Positions 9,751 to 20,866 of a DNA stretch of 64,000 nucleotides are shown one piece after another. Made by a program: the position numbers and the translations under genes. The stretch comes from Diaporthe sp. PMI_573 (lineage: Eukaryota; Ascomycota; Sordariomycetes; Diaporthales; Diaporthaceae), in the NCBI GenBank assembly GCA_021399435.1, contig JAJTUP010000023.1, forward strand, positions 372,001 through 436,000. Direction: 5' to 3'. The notes beneath the pieces were generated by a model. That model saw only the letters and a list, made by a program, of their open reading frames with translations, did no database searches and was not told where the DNA came from. Each line of letters starts with the position of its first letter. Within the stretch, counting starts at the first letter, position 1.

Positions 9751-11220
9751 ACGCGATGAAAGGCAAGGCGAACTGGAAGAATAGATCTAATCTGATCCGC
9801 CGATAGGAGGGCAAGTGCATGCAGCGCGCAGAAAGATATGCGGCCGAGGGGGGTACCTGCAGTCTGCAGCCACGGTGGGTGGAGCTGATGGGTACCGCGC
9901 GTGGTCAGAAAGTCTTGATTGTCGACACGAGAACCTTGAAAAGTACTGCAAGAAGCAAGGCCGACGGGCGCTTAGCGCAGTCCAGCACCCGACGGACGCG
10001 ATGAAACGTAACGTAATGGGATAGCCTGTGTGAGACGAGGCGTGGGATGGGCAATCAGCTGACAGGGTACTGCGACAGTAGCGGGCGCAGGATCGCAGGA
10101 TCACAGCTGTCCGATGACTTTGACGCCGAGACTGTTGACTGTTGACTGGCAGGCAGGCAAGACTAGCAATGCTAGTAGGCGGGGTGTCTGGGGGTCTGAT
10201 ATGCACGAGTATGTATGTGGCAGTCCAAAAATGACCGACAGAGACCGAGAGGCGAGTGATTTGTGACTGCAAAAAGAGAGACAACGTCGGGGCGGGGCAG
10301 TAGCGTGATGGCCAGCCCAGCCACCCGTGCAGGATGGAGCTGGAGCCTGAGATGGAGCTGGAGATCGGCGGATAGACGAGGAGCCGCCTTGCGTTCAGCA
10401 CTGTGTGACTCTGGCAAGCCAAGGCAAGGCTGTACAAGTTGGCCTTCAGTGTAAGGAAGTCGATGGCAAGTGAAATGACACGACAGCAACAGCACATGCC
10501 TATTGTTACTGTGTACCCATGGAACCTTGTAACAGCCAATTGTTGGGCGGATGTGGCGGAAGTGCTTGGAAAGAGAACCCTGCCTCATGCCCGCCTCCCG
10601 TCCAGCCCGTCTCTGGCATGCAACCTTAACTGATGCGATTGATAAGATAACTCACTCCATTGTTGTGCCGAGAAGAGGGTGCTCCCGTCATCCGACGTCC
10701 GATCGCCGCAGTCCTAATTGCCGTCGTCTCGTTTCAATTTCAACTCACTTATACGCTTCGGCAAATATCTGATACATCCACTGAGCAGGCGTATGTATAT
10801 ACTTGCATTGTGCGAGCAACGATAATTAATTACCTTCACATACCAACAGACCCCCACGACAGGGAGAACCGCGAGAGGGTTGCGGATACCGGCCTGAGAG
10901 CAGGAAATTTCTTCCCGCTGCAACCGTGAGTCACTCACCCACCCTATCCCTCACGCAAGTGCACACAGAGTAGATACCGCAGGAACCAGGCGTGGTTTGT
11001 TGCAGCCAACGTCCAATATCCACAACGAACGGGCAGGGGGACGAAGCGAACTACCAAGCTGCGACTTGTTTTCCGGCGCCATCCCGCCCCTCACACCATT
11101 GCAGGAACCTGATCTACACCACCTGCGACTTCGGAAGCCGGGCACACCAATTTGACCTTCACATGTCCGGCCACCCGCGAACGTCTTGACCCATCCTTCC
11201 CTTCCCACGACATTGCACCA
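9751..11220. other. Divergent promoter region OPT transporter / cyclo-ligase
   Basis: About 1.5 kb between two outward-facing start codons. On the minus strand an open frame of 250 codons (9787-10539) ends 36 nt before the OPT start. It has no recognisable domain and a Ser/Arg/Cys-rich composition, so it is treated as leader sequence and not as a gene. No other element is clear. Confidence 0.5.
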
Positions 11221-12068
11221 ATGAGTGGAGAAGCCGAAGCCGTAGACATGAACGCCGCCCTGTTCGCTGCCAAGCAGCAGCTGCGCTCTGCCATGAAACA
11301 GAGGCTGGCTGCCCTCCCAATGGACGCCGTCAAGGAGCAGAGTACGTCTAGTTCTACGTGGTCACAGAGTGCCACAGAGTACCATTGGTGACATGCATGA
11401 ATATTGCAAGTGCTGAGTAGACTATAGGCCACATCATACACACCAAGTTGCTCGACTTCGAGCCTTACGTCGGTGCACAGCGTATTAGTGTCTTCCTGTC
11501 GATGCCTTCCGCAGAGGTCCAGACCGATGCTATTGTTCAGCACGCTCTGGCCCTGGGGAAGCAGGTGTTCGTTCCTTATCTGCACAAGTCCCCTTTGTCT
11601 TCAGCAGGCACCACCACACCCACACGGGTGATGGATATGGTCCGGCTCGACAGTCTCCAGGATTACCAGTCTCTCAAGCGGGACAGATGGGGTATTCCAA
11701 GTATAGACCCTGCCACAGTCCACTCACGGCAGAGAATATTGGGCGGCCCCGATGCAAATCACTCAGACCAAGCAACTCTGGATCTTATCCTCATGCCAGG
11801 GGTCGCGTTCGACGTTGCCCCCGAATCGAAGGAAGTCAGGCGGCTTGGGCATGGCAGGGGCTTCTATGACTTCTTCCTCCAACGGTACGCAGAGAAACTA
11901 GAAGCATTGAACCAACAGAAATCGTCTGTATTGCTCTATGGCCTGGGCCTCAAGGAGCAGTTCCTGTCCTCTGCTACGGACGAGGTCCCTGTCGGGCCGT
12001 TTGATCAGCCTCTGCACGGGCTGATCTTGGGAAATGGAGACATCAAGACAGCCGTACCGAATCAATAG
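11221..12068 (+). CDS. FAU1: 5-formyltetrahydrofolate cyclo-ligase
   Basis: Encodes 5,10-methenyltetrahydrofolate synthetase, which uses ATP to convert 5-formyl-THF to 5,10-methenyl-THF and so returns a storage folate to the one-carbon pool. Exons are 11221-11341 and 11428-12068 (donor GTACGT, acceptor CTATAG, phase 1), giving 253 residues. Typical features: an N-terminal helix with KQQLRSAMKQRLAALP, ISVFLSMPSAEVQTDAIV (substrate strand), GKQVFVPYL, DLILMPGVAFD, the signature LGHGRGFYDFFL that binds ATP/phosphate, and LKEQFLSSATDEVPVGPFD near the end. The upstream in-frame Met at 11152 is less likely because 11221 fits the family's usual N-terminus. It converges with the Sm E gene (153 bp between stops). 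Confidence 0.94.
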
Positions 12069-12221
12069 ATTGATCTCCCCATTCTCGGTTCCCCCCTGAA
12101 CTCCAACCGGTATGCTCTGCTCCCTGGCGTCGGCTCCCAATCCTCAGGCTATCAGGGATGGTTTCTCTCGACTGTGCAATTTCTGCACGGATATCTCATC
12201 GCTCAATATGTACCCTCTTCT

Positions 12222-12677
12222 TTAACCTGACAAGCTCTGGATCAGAGAAACGTTGTCACCTTTCAACAGGATTTGTCCTGGCGCAGGGTTAGCTCGAATC
12301 AAATCAACAGCACCGAGCAACAAGAGCAGCTGCGTACCCAGGTTTTTCCTCTCCTCCTTGTCATTCGTCTTCGTGATTTGCTTGACCTCAACTGCTTCGT
12401 CGATCACCAGGTTCATGAACTCGTCGAATCCTCGGATCTTGCCTTCGATGCGGATGCCGAGCTATGGGAACAACGAATCAATTAGCATGACGCCTAGGAG
12501 TTTGGGCAGTAATTAAATAGTAAAGAGAATCCGGAATATTCGGGATAGATATACCTGCTCATACAGCCAGATCTGGACAACCGAGTGCTGCTGGAGAAGC
12601 TTGAAAATGAAGTTGATGGGTGGGAGCAGCACTCGGCGTCCGCCTCCACCTGCTCTTCCGCCTCCGCGTCCCGACAT
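12222..12677 (-). CDS. SME1: Small nuclear ribonucleoprotein Sm E
   Basis: The Sm E core protein of spliceosomal snRNPs, part of the heptameric Sm ring on U1, U2, U4 and U5 snRNAs. Exons on the minus strand are 12555-12677, 12338-12461 and 12222-12277, giving 100 residues. The introns are GTATAT...CCATAG and GTACGC...GCCAG. Sm motif 1 is split over exons 1-2: [49 protein letters not shown]. Sm motif 2 ends the protein ([17 protein letters not shown], with the invariant KGDN). A Gly/Arg-rich N-terminus ([14 protein letters not shown]) precedes the Sm fold and is somewhat longer than in yeast. It is divergent from MTR10, with 676 bp between starts. Confidence 0.96.
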
Positions 12678-13353
12678 GGTTGTGGATCTCAAGGTTAATA
12701 TGAACGAGGCACGAGGAGTCGAGAGAAGGTCGTTCGATATCGAGCGTCGGGTTGTCAAAGGCTGGAAGCTGTCGCGCAGAGTCGGATGCCCTAGGTTGTG
12801 TTGCGCGCAGCCTGTCGCGAAGTTCAGAGCTGGGCAGCCGGGATGCCTGCCGCCTGGCGGAAAGTGGCGCTAAAATTATTGCTGGCCCAAACAAAGCTGG
12901 CAGCCGGAGGGTAGAAGGCTGGGGACCCCCTGTATCATCCGCGGCCCAGAAGGAGTGCACACATGCAGCTGCAAGCAGAGGAACAAGGCGACAAGGACCC
13001 TCTCATCCTGATCTGACGTTGAATTTCGGAGGGGCACGCCGCCGCCTTCTTCTGGACATTTGCTACCAAACACAACAACTACACCCTCCAACTCAACTTC
13101 TACACAGCGAACCGACGGTCTCTGTTCCTCTGCCACGCGCCTGCAAGTGGTCCAATCTTTTCGACGTCGGTTGCTCCTCACCTGCCACCCTCGTTTTTTT
13201 TTGGAGCTCCGACGCCCCTCATCGAGACTGCTGGCGCCCCTCTCATTTCAAGCAGCATAGCTGCTCTGCCCCTAGTCGCAACCCACGCATCACGCACATC
13301 CATCCGAGCCGACTGTCTGTCTCCATCTCTGCTGCCACCCCGTATCGGACACG
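12678..13353. promoter_or_regulatory. Shared divergent promoter of Sm E and MTR10
   Basis: 676 bp between two outward start codons of essential nuclear genes. The half near MTR10 is pyrimidine-rich on the plus strand (13060-13200), as is common for fungal 5' leaders. No single factor site can be named with confidence. Confidence 0.5.
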
Positions 13354-16300
13354 ATGGCTGCCAATGGTTCGTCCGACTCGTTCGCCCCAGACACGATTCT
13401 GGCGGCCATGACGACCATGCGTGGCGGGGAGCCTGAGAAGAAGAAGGTCGCGATGGACTACCTGACCAAATTCCAAAAATCGGTAGGGACGATCTTGCGA
13501 CATACGTTGCACTCGGGATGCCGCGACTACAACCCTCTATGCTAACATACGTTGTAGAAAGATGCCTGGACAACGACCCTCACGATCCTACAGTCCAACA
13601 CCGAGGCCGAGGCCATGCTGTTTGCGGCGACAACGCTGAAGGGAAAGGTATTACTCGACTGGGTGCTACAGCACGCCGCCGATCTCGACTGACATACCCT
13701 CGGCAGATTACCTACGATCTTATAACACAAGTGCCGGAGAGCGACCTGCCTGCCCTTCGCGACCAGATCCTCCTGCTCCTCAAGAAGTTCGCAGCCGGAC
13801 CCAAACCAGTCCGGGTCCAGCTCTGTGTGTGCTTGGCAATACTTGCGATACAGTTGCGGTCCTGGAAGGATGTTCTCCCCACTGTGGTGTCTGCCCTCGG
13901 AAGCGACGCTCAGAGCGCTGGAGCTATCCTCGACTTTCTCCGGGTTCTCCCAGAAGAGGTGACCGAAGGCCGTAAAATTAACCTCTCTGTACGTGGATCG
14001 CCAGACGACGGCCCGATCACCCATTCCGACACTACTTTGGTAATATGAAGGACGATACAGTCTCTAATCAACCTGGAATGCTAGGAAGATGAGCTCACTG
14101 AGAGAACCACGGAGCTCCTGGCCGACAACGCGGAGCAAGTCATCAACATCTTCATCAACTACTCCCAGTCATCAGGTGAGTCGATGGAACAAGTTCCCTG
14201 TGTGGCCAATGTCATTCATTGCTGATCGTTCACAGCCGACGCTGCTCGCAACCCGCAGCTGATGGAATGCATAACCTCGTGGCTGCGCGAAATCCCCATC
14301 GACACCATCGGAAAGTCCTCGCTCCTCAACATTGTGATCAGTGCTTTGGACGATGACAACTGCTTGGAGGCCGCTGCCGAGTGCCTCGCTGCTATCTGCC
14401 GAGAAACAAGGGATGTGGACGACAACATCGAGATGATCCAGATCCTCCTGCCCAGGGTTGTCGCATTGCGACCAAAAATGCAGAAGGCTGCCGAGGAAGA
14501 GGACACCGAGGCATTCAAGGCCCTGACACGTATCTTCGCCGAGGCTGGGGATTCATGGGTGGTCATCATCGCTCGTGAACCAACGCATTTCCGGCCTCTT
14601 GTCGACATCATCCTGGAGTGCGCCGCGAGGGACAAGGACAGGGATGTTATCGAGCACACCTTCAACTTCTGGTACGAGCTCAAGCAGATGATTGTCATGG
14701 AACGATATGTCGAGGCCAGAATGCACATGTACGATGCCTACGCCAAACTGGTGGACATTCTGCTGAAGCATCTCGAATATCCCACGTCCGAGAGTGGAAA
14801 CGAGCTCGACCTTTTCGACGGTGACCGCGAACAGGAGGAGAAATTCCGAGAGTTCCGTCACCAAATGGGAGACACACTCAAGGACTGCTGTCAGGTCATG
14901 GGCGTCGCAGACTGCTTGACAAAGGTTCTGGACGCCATCAAGCTATGGATGCAAAAGTATGCGGGTCAGGCAACTGCAACATTAGTCCCTCGCTGGCAAG
15001 AACTCGAAGCTCCCGTCTTCGCTATGCGCGCTTTGGGGCGGATGGTTGATAAGGAAGAGAATATTGTCTTGCCGCAATTGATGCCGCTGCTGGTGCAGAT
15101 GCCAAGCCATGAGAAGCTGCGTTTCGCAACTATTATGGTCTTTGGGCGCTACACTGAGTGGACCGCACACCACCCTGAGTTCCTGCAACCACAGTTCAAC
15201 TACATTGTTACCTCATTCGAGGCGGACTCCAAGGATGTTGTCCGGGCTGCCGCTCAGGCCATCAAGTTCTTCTGCCAGGACTGCAAGAGCCTGCTGAGCG
15301 ATCAGGTCGTTCAGATGCAATCATTTTACGACCAGATACTCGACAAGCTCCCTGTGATGAGTCAAGAAGAGATGACGGAAGGAGTCGCCAGTGTTGTCGG
15401 CGTTCAGAAGAACGAAGAGGTCTACAGGCTTCTGAAGTTATACTGCGACCCACTGGTGAACCGACTGATGGTCAAAGCCAACCATGCCTCGGATGAAGCT
15501 GGGAAATTGGCCATAGCTGGTAAGTTCGCTCATGGACCCCTAATGATACGTGACGTTGACCTTATCGCAGACCACGTTCAACTCCTCACGCTTTTTGTCC
15601 AAAATGTGGTTCCTCTAGTGGACTTCGGACATGAGGATCCCGCTGTCAAGTACTGGCAAGAGGTCTTCCCAATCCTGTCTACCGTTCTGGACAACTTCTC
15701 CGGGTTCTCGCCCATTTGCGAGAGAATCTGCAGATGCTGGCGCAATATGGTCATCTCGTACCGCACAGGAGTAACACCTCTGCTACCGCAGCTGGCCAAC
15801 AAGCTTGCGGAGGGCTTTGTAAAGACCAAGCAAGGTGCCTTCCTGTGGGCAACAGGCGCTATCCTCAGAGAATTCTCCGAGGATCGCGAGCATGTGGACG
15901 ACGCCATTACCGAGAACATTTACCAATTCTTCGAGTCCCAGGCGACGAGCGTACTCAGGGTCATGAGTGACATCTCCCCAGCGGAGTTACCCGACATCAT
16001 CGAGGATTTCTTCCGTCTGTTGACCGATGCGTTACTCTACTACCCTCATAAGTTGATCTTCTCACCGCTACTCGCCCCCATCTTCCAGGCCGGTGTCTCT
16101 TCTCTGGCTCTGGAGCAGCGTGATCCACTGGCAGCGACATTGCACTACCTGCGGGATCTGCTCACTTATGGTGGGAGCAACCCCGCGTCGACCATGCAGC
16201 TCGGACCTGCCTCTGATCAGATGAAAGCCACCGTCAAGCAGCTTCTCGTGGCGCACGGTGAGCCACTGGTCAAGGCGATCTTGGCAGGCATGATGATCAC

Positions 16301-16607
16301 ATTCCCCCGGGACTGCTTTGCCGACGGCAGCGGCGTGCTCCTCGAGCTGTTCGAGCTGCTGCCCTCCGAGACCTCGGCGTGGGTGGAGCGGACGATCAAG
16401 ATGCTGCCCGAGGGCACAGTCAGCCCCGTCGAGGCGGACAAGCTGATCACCAAGATCAAGGAGAGGCTATCTGCGAACGATGCCGGAGGACTGAGGCAGG
16501 TACGAGTGCTGCTGCAGGACTTTACTAACACGTACCGGCGGCGGTACGTAGCCCCGCGAGACGGGCTGGGGCAGCTGGAGGGCGCTCGCTTCCACTATGA
16601 GGGATAG
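13354..16607 (+). CDS. MTR10: Karyopherin Mtr10 / transportin-SR-like importin
   Basis: An importin-beta family nuclear import receptor. In yeast Mtr10 imports the mRNA-binding SR-like protein Npl3 and takes part in tRNA movement. Six exons: 13354-13482, 13558-13647, 13707-13988, 14085-14175, 14236-15519 and 15571-16607, giving 970 residues. All introns have GT..AG ends and keep the frame. The N-terminus (ILAAMTTMRGGEPEKKKVAMDYLTKFQKSKDAWTTTLTIL) is the importin-beta N-terminal Ran-binding helix repeat. The rest is alpha-helical HEAT-like repeat, with landmarks DLPALRDQILLLL, VRVQLCVCLAILAIQL, NFWYELKQMI and a C-terminal RRYVAPRDGLGQLEG. The last intron (15520-15570) is 51 nt, contains no stop and is a multiple of three, so its retention would insert 17 residues. 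Confidence 0.96.
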
Positions 16608-17507
16608 GTTATGTTCATGCGAGACGGGTTTTGTAATACACAGGCAGGCAGGCGACTTTTTGGTCGAAAATGGGGTGTCAATAGAGCTAGTTGGTAGTAC
16701 CTTTGCCTAGGGTTCGACATTTTGAGAAAGGGCAACGTTGCAGACCGGGACGCGATCCCTTGTTTTGAGGTTGGGATGGAAGAAGATCAAAGGCCACTGT
16801 GTTTTGAGGTACGCCACCAATTGGTGGATCTGGGGCCGCCGTGCAATCGACTCGTAGTCCAGGGCAGGGTGGCAGAGGTTGGGAAGGGTCATTAAGTATG
16901 ATGGTTATGCGCCGGTGATGTGGATGAGATGTGATCGCGGGACAATGTCCCTTTACCCGGGGCAAGGCAAGGCAGACAGACACAAAAGAAATGCATGACG
17001 TTAGAATAGGGACTGGGACATGGGTGGGTGGGCGATGGATTATTGATACGTTGGCGGGTGATCTCGGATGGATCCCATCCATAGACAGATCGATGTAGCT
17101 ACAACTCAAAAAGACTCTCCAACTGTCTCAAACTGTTGCGTCGCTTCCTCCCCTGCTTGCACTTTTGCTACATATTGTGTTTGCTGTTTAATTCCGAGCT
17201 TCGCACCGCCGAGTCGAGATGGCAGCCACCTCTGATCAGACAGACCAGCCACCATGGAAGAAGATTGCTCTGAATATTCCAATGCGCGTGCTTGCCGTCA
17301 AGCGTTGGATCAATGGCTCTCGTGACATCGATCGGTTCGCATGTCATGGCTGTTGCGGCCTCGTTGGAAACACAGAGGCGTAGACACATATGGTTTCCAA
17401 CGTCCAGCACCACATAGCCGCGGATGATCGTCGTCGCCGTCGCTCCCGCCGGATAATTCTTTTCACGATGCCTTTTGAGATGAACTGGGAAATTTGGGCA
17501 TGTCTTT
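16608..17507. other. Intergenic between convergent MTR10 and TRM1
   Basis: 3' flanks of two convergent genes. A few short open frames lack any recognisable domain. No RNA gene or repeat was seen. Confidence 0.5.
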
Positions 17508-19673
17508 TCACTGGCCCTTAGCCCGGTTCATAGGACCCCAGTTCTCCCTCGGGTTGGTCTGGTACCTGACGAGCCTCCGCCTGCCCTTCTCCCGGCCGAG
17601 CTTCTCGTCAAAGACAACCTGTGGCTTCTCCTCTTCCGCTCCATCCCCCTCCTCCTTCTTGTCACCAACAACCTCCTCCTCCTTGGTCTCGCCAGCCGCC
17701 GTCTCCACGGCAGGCTTCTCCTCCCCCTCCCCCTCCTTCTTCGCACCGAGGCCCAGGATCCGGTACCCCGGCGAGCCAGGCTTGATGTTGGCCTCCTTGA
17801 CGGGCGCCTTCTGCCGGACCCACTCCCTCATGACGTGCCAGAGCACGGCCCAGGGCGCGTCGGTCTTTATGCTGCCGGGCTTGCAGTGGCTGCGCGTGAC
17901 GCGGTAGCCCAGCCCCTTGAGCGCGCCGTGGAAAGCGTCCTCGGGCGGCGTGGCGCAGTGGACCGTCCTGGCGAGCGCTTGTGGGAGGAAGTAGAAGGGG
18001 TACGGCTCGACCTCGGCCAGCGCGTCGTCCTTGGACTTGGGCTTGGGCAGCGGTGCCGCGCCGTCGCCCTCGCCCTCGGCCACGGGGACCTCGGGGTCGG
18101 CTTCCAGGTGCTCCTCGAGGGCGGTGGTCAGCATGCCCTTAATGCGGTCCGTGGTGCCGTACGTCTCCTTGCTCGCCTCGGGCAGCCCGTCCAGGATGCG
18201 CCTGACAAAGTCCGGGGAGTGCAGCCTGCCGCCGAACATGGGCCCGGCGAGGTGCATCTTGCTGCCGCAGTGGGAGCAGTGCTGGTCCGCCGTGGGGCCC
18301 TGCGCCATCTGGTGCTTGTAGAAGGAACCCGAGCCGGTCTTGTTCTGCTGCGCCTTGTTCCTGAGCAGGAACTGGGTCGCCCACGCGCCGCAGCCGACGT
18401 CGCAGTTGTACACGATCATGGTCTTCCCGGCCGTGAACTTGACGGCCGCGGGCGACCGCGACACCTTTACGAACACGCGGGCGTAGAAGTCGATGGAGAG
18501 CGACAGGAGCGGCTCGATGGCCAGTCCGTAGCGGGCGGCCGAGGTGGAGATGGCGTGCAGGATGAGGCGCAGCCCGACCTCGTGCGAGAAGTGGCCCTTG
18601 ACCGGCACGCCGCCGTAGAGGGCGAAGGCCTTCTCCGGGTAGCCGTTGGACGCCCACACGCCGGCGTCGGTGCAGGTGACGCACAGGAGGCCGCCGTCGT
18701 CGCGGACCGCCTGCACGGCTGCGTCGAGGAACATGGCGGCGGTGCCGTAGGGGTCCAGGTCGACGACGTCATATTTCTCATACTTGCCCTTCGCCTTCTC
18801 CTTTTCCGTGAGTGTCTGGTGTGCGGCTATCTTGGTGTACATGTGGACGATGGCGTCGCCGTGGTTGACCTCGATTTTGTCTTCCAACTTGTTGTGGCGC
18901 ACGTTGAGTTTGATCGAATACACCGCAGAAGTATCGAGGTCGTTGGCGGTGACTTTGGTGACGAAGGGCATTTCCTGGGCGTATCTCAAGGCGCGCAGGC
19001 CGGTGGCAGACAAGGCATCTAGGATGGTGAAGGCTGGCTCTTTCCTATTCCTCTGACCATCCTGTCCGTTGCTGTCCGTGGCCTGCGCCGTGGTAGGTTG
19101 AGCCTCCTGAGCAGCACTTTCGGCTGCTGGTGCGACCTGGTTCTCCTTGTGTGGCACAGCGTCGGCGCCTGCGGCGGTGGTCGTTGTTTCGTTAGTCGAA
19201 GATGTACCGTCGACTCTGGCGGCTTTGTTCGAGCCCTCTGCATTCTTGTCCCCTCGTCGCTTCCTCTTCTTACCAGCTTGAAACTGTCTCCTTGATTCAA
19301 TTTTCGCCTTCTTCTTCTCCACCATCTCTTCGCCGTACGCCTTGATCGCAAGAACGGTCAGGTCGCGATTGAACTGCTGGATCGGGTTGTAAAAGACCGA
19401 CTGGACAGGGCCGTCCTTGTTTCGTATGTCCTTCTGGTCGGCCGCGAGCTTTGCTGTCTCCGGCACAAGAATGTAGGCGCCGCCCTCCTGGACTGTGGTG
19501 TATCGCTTGCCATTGTAGTCGACGAGCTGGCCGGCCGCGGGCGGGTCTTCGATCTGTCGGGCTTGCGAAGCCATTCGCGATTGTGGAGGGGGAAACGTTA
19601 TCGGTCTTGCCAGTTGAGTCACACACCCTGCGCGTAGCCTGGGGAGAACAGACAATGGAAAGCGCGAGAGCAT
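17508..19673 (-). CDS. TRM1: tRNA (guanine26-N2)-dimethyltransferase Trm1
   Basis: Makes N2,N2-dimethylguanosine at position 26 of cytosolic and mitochondrial tRNAs, using S-adenosylmethionine. Single exon, 721 residues from the Met at 19673; an in-frame Met exists further out at 19778 and another at 19574. The segment 19673-19575 encodes an Arg-rich, acid-free stretch (MLSRFPLSVLPRLRAG) that looks like a mitochondrial presequence. Starting at 19574 (MASQARQIEDPP) would give the nuclear/cytosolic form. Then come the N-terminal domain (VFYNPIQQFNRDLTV), a Lys/Ala-rich insertion with the NLS-like GKKRKRRGDK, the SAM-binding ILDALSATGLRALRYA, the catalytic DLDPYGTA, a Cys-rich zinc-binding set (CDVGCG, HCSHCG) and the terminal GRRRLVRYQTNPRENWGPMNRAKG. 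All hallmarks are present. It converges with MTR10. Confidence 0.96.
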   Translation of the reverse strand: MLSRFPLSVLPRLRAGCVTQLARPITFPPPQSRMASQARQIEDPPAAGQLVDYNGKRYTTVQEGGAYILVPETAKLAADQKDIRNKDGPVQSVFYNPIQQFNRDLTVLAIKAYGEEMVEKKKAKIESRRQFQAGKKRKRRGDKNAEGSNKAARVDGTSSTNETTTTAAGADAVPHKENQVAPAAESAAQEAQPTTAQATDSNGQDGQRNRKEPAFTILDALSATGLRALRYAQEMPFVTKVTANDLDTSAVYSIKLNVRHNKLEDKIEVNHGDAIVHMYTKIAAHQTLTEKEKAKGKYEKYDVVDLDPYGTAAMFLDAAVQAVRDDGGLLCVTCTDAGVWASNGYPEKAFALYGGVPVKGHFSHEVGLRLILHAISTSAARYGLAIEPLLSLSIDFYARVFVKVSRSPAAVKFTAGKTMIVYNCDVGCGAWATQFLLRNKAQQNKTGSGSFYKHQMAQGPTADQHCSHCGSKMHLAGPMFGGRLHSPDFVRRILDGLPEASKETYGTTDRIKGMLTTALEEHLEADPEVPVAEGEGDGAAPLPKPKSKDDALAEVEPYPFYFLPQALARTVHCATPPEDAFHGALKGLGYRVTRSHCKPGSIKTDAPWAVLWHVMREWVRQKAPVKEANIKPGSPGYRILGLGAKKEGEGEEKPAVETAAGETKEEEVVGDKKEEGDGAEEEKPQVVFDEKLGREKGRRRLVRYQTNPRENWGPMNRAKGQ

Positions 19674-19778
19674 ACGGGTAGTCGACTGGGCTGCAAGCCG
19701 ACCTGGCGAGCGAGGTAGCTTTCGTGTTGTTTGGGTTGTTCGTGGGGGATAAACCTGAACTTCGGGAAATTTCGTCAC

Positions 19779-20219
19779 TCAGGCCGATCTTCAGAAATTA
19801 AGTTTTGCCGCTGGGCGGTCAGGGATGAATTTTAGCTCTGAGCAACTGGCGCTGCTGGGACCCCAAAACTCCACGTTGACAGCGGGACGATCCGAGATCT
19901 GTGGGGGATCCCAGCAGCTTCCGGGGGGTGGAGGCTGCTGTACCAAGTTTGTGCTCACTTACACACAGCTCAAAAAATTGTCCGATTCATTTGACAGCTT
20001 TTAAACGGAAGATCTGGATGCTATCATCTATGCCTTTCAGCTCGTACAGTCGGTTTTCCTTCCCCTCCGTTTTGTGAAGAGTCGTGTACGGCGGCTGAAG
20101 TGGTCACATTCTATTACTATTTTCAAATTGAAATAAGGACCCCGATGACCTCCGTGCACCCATGGCCCCCATCTCCCAGACCCTCAACACGACGTTTCGC
20201 CCAGGAGCCTCGATCATGC
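19779..20219. other. Intergenic upstream of TRM1
   Basis: Promoter of TRM1 and 3' flank of the small cupin-like gene. No RNA gene or repeat was recognised. Confidence 0.5.
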
Positions 20220-20866
20220 TCACACACAAGCTCCATCATGAAGCACAGAATGTGCCGGGACTTGATTGTTCAAGAACGGCACCTGAACCAAGACGGTCTG
20301 GTCGTTGCTCGGGAACTCCGTATAGTGTCCGGCGACAGTGCTCATCGAGGACAAGTCAGCCGCGATCAGGAATGACGAGGAGACCGAGCCAGGCATTGCG
20401 TAGGCGACATTGGTTTCCATGGTACTGTTGACGCCTGGAGGAGTATAAGGTGCGGTGATGCGAACAAGCCCGTTGAGAACAGCTGTCAACCTGCAGCACC
20501 ACAGCACCTGCATCAGCAATATTCTCGCAGCTGAACCCATCATTCCCTAGAATAAGAAGTGTCACGAAACACCAAGGAAAGTCACACGTACTGCACTGCC
20601 GGGGCCCACGCCTCACCGACCGTCGTCCGCGGCTCGATGATAGACAGCTCCGCCTGGGTGGTATCCCCGCTCACGACCCAGTTCGTGGCCGACCTCGCAG
20701 ACACCGCCTCGGCGCCCAGCTGCCAGCACTCGATGACCGAGTACCCGCCGCGCGAGGACAGGGCCGTGATGTTCAGGGGCGTGTTGGTCGTCGGCAAAGA
20801 CTCGTCCCGCTCCTGCACCACGGACACCCTCGACAGGACGCTGGTGAGGACTGACTTGAAAAGCAT
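20220..20866 (-). CDS. Small cupin-like fungal protein
   Basis: Exons on the minus strand are 20592-20866 and 20220-20490 (donor GTACGT, acceptor CTGCAG, phase 2), giving 181 residues. The pattern fits a small conserved fungal family with a single cupin-like beta barrel: PLNITALSSRGGYSVIECWQLGAEAV, APAVQ...AVLNGLVRIT, SMSTVAGHYTEFPSNDQTVLVQVPF, AHSVLHDGACV. Members known to me are often secreted; here the N-terminus (MLFKSVLTSVLSRV) is only weakly signal-like. No metal-binding His cluster of an active cupin enzyme is obvious. An alternative acceptor (GATGCAG) would keep the frame with a slightly longer joint, but the chosen one gives the expected spacing. The biochemical role is unknown. Confidence 0.7.

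Noticed and set aside
12752..13411. 219-codon plus-strand frame between Sm E and MTR10
   Set aside because: It lies in the divergent promoter and runs over the MTR10 start in another frame; Ser/Arg-rich, no domain.
17835..19022. 395-codon plus-strand frame opposite TRM1
   Set aside because: Antisense to a clearly identified gene; Val/Gly/Arg/Asp-rich with no domain, a result of codon bias on the other strand.
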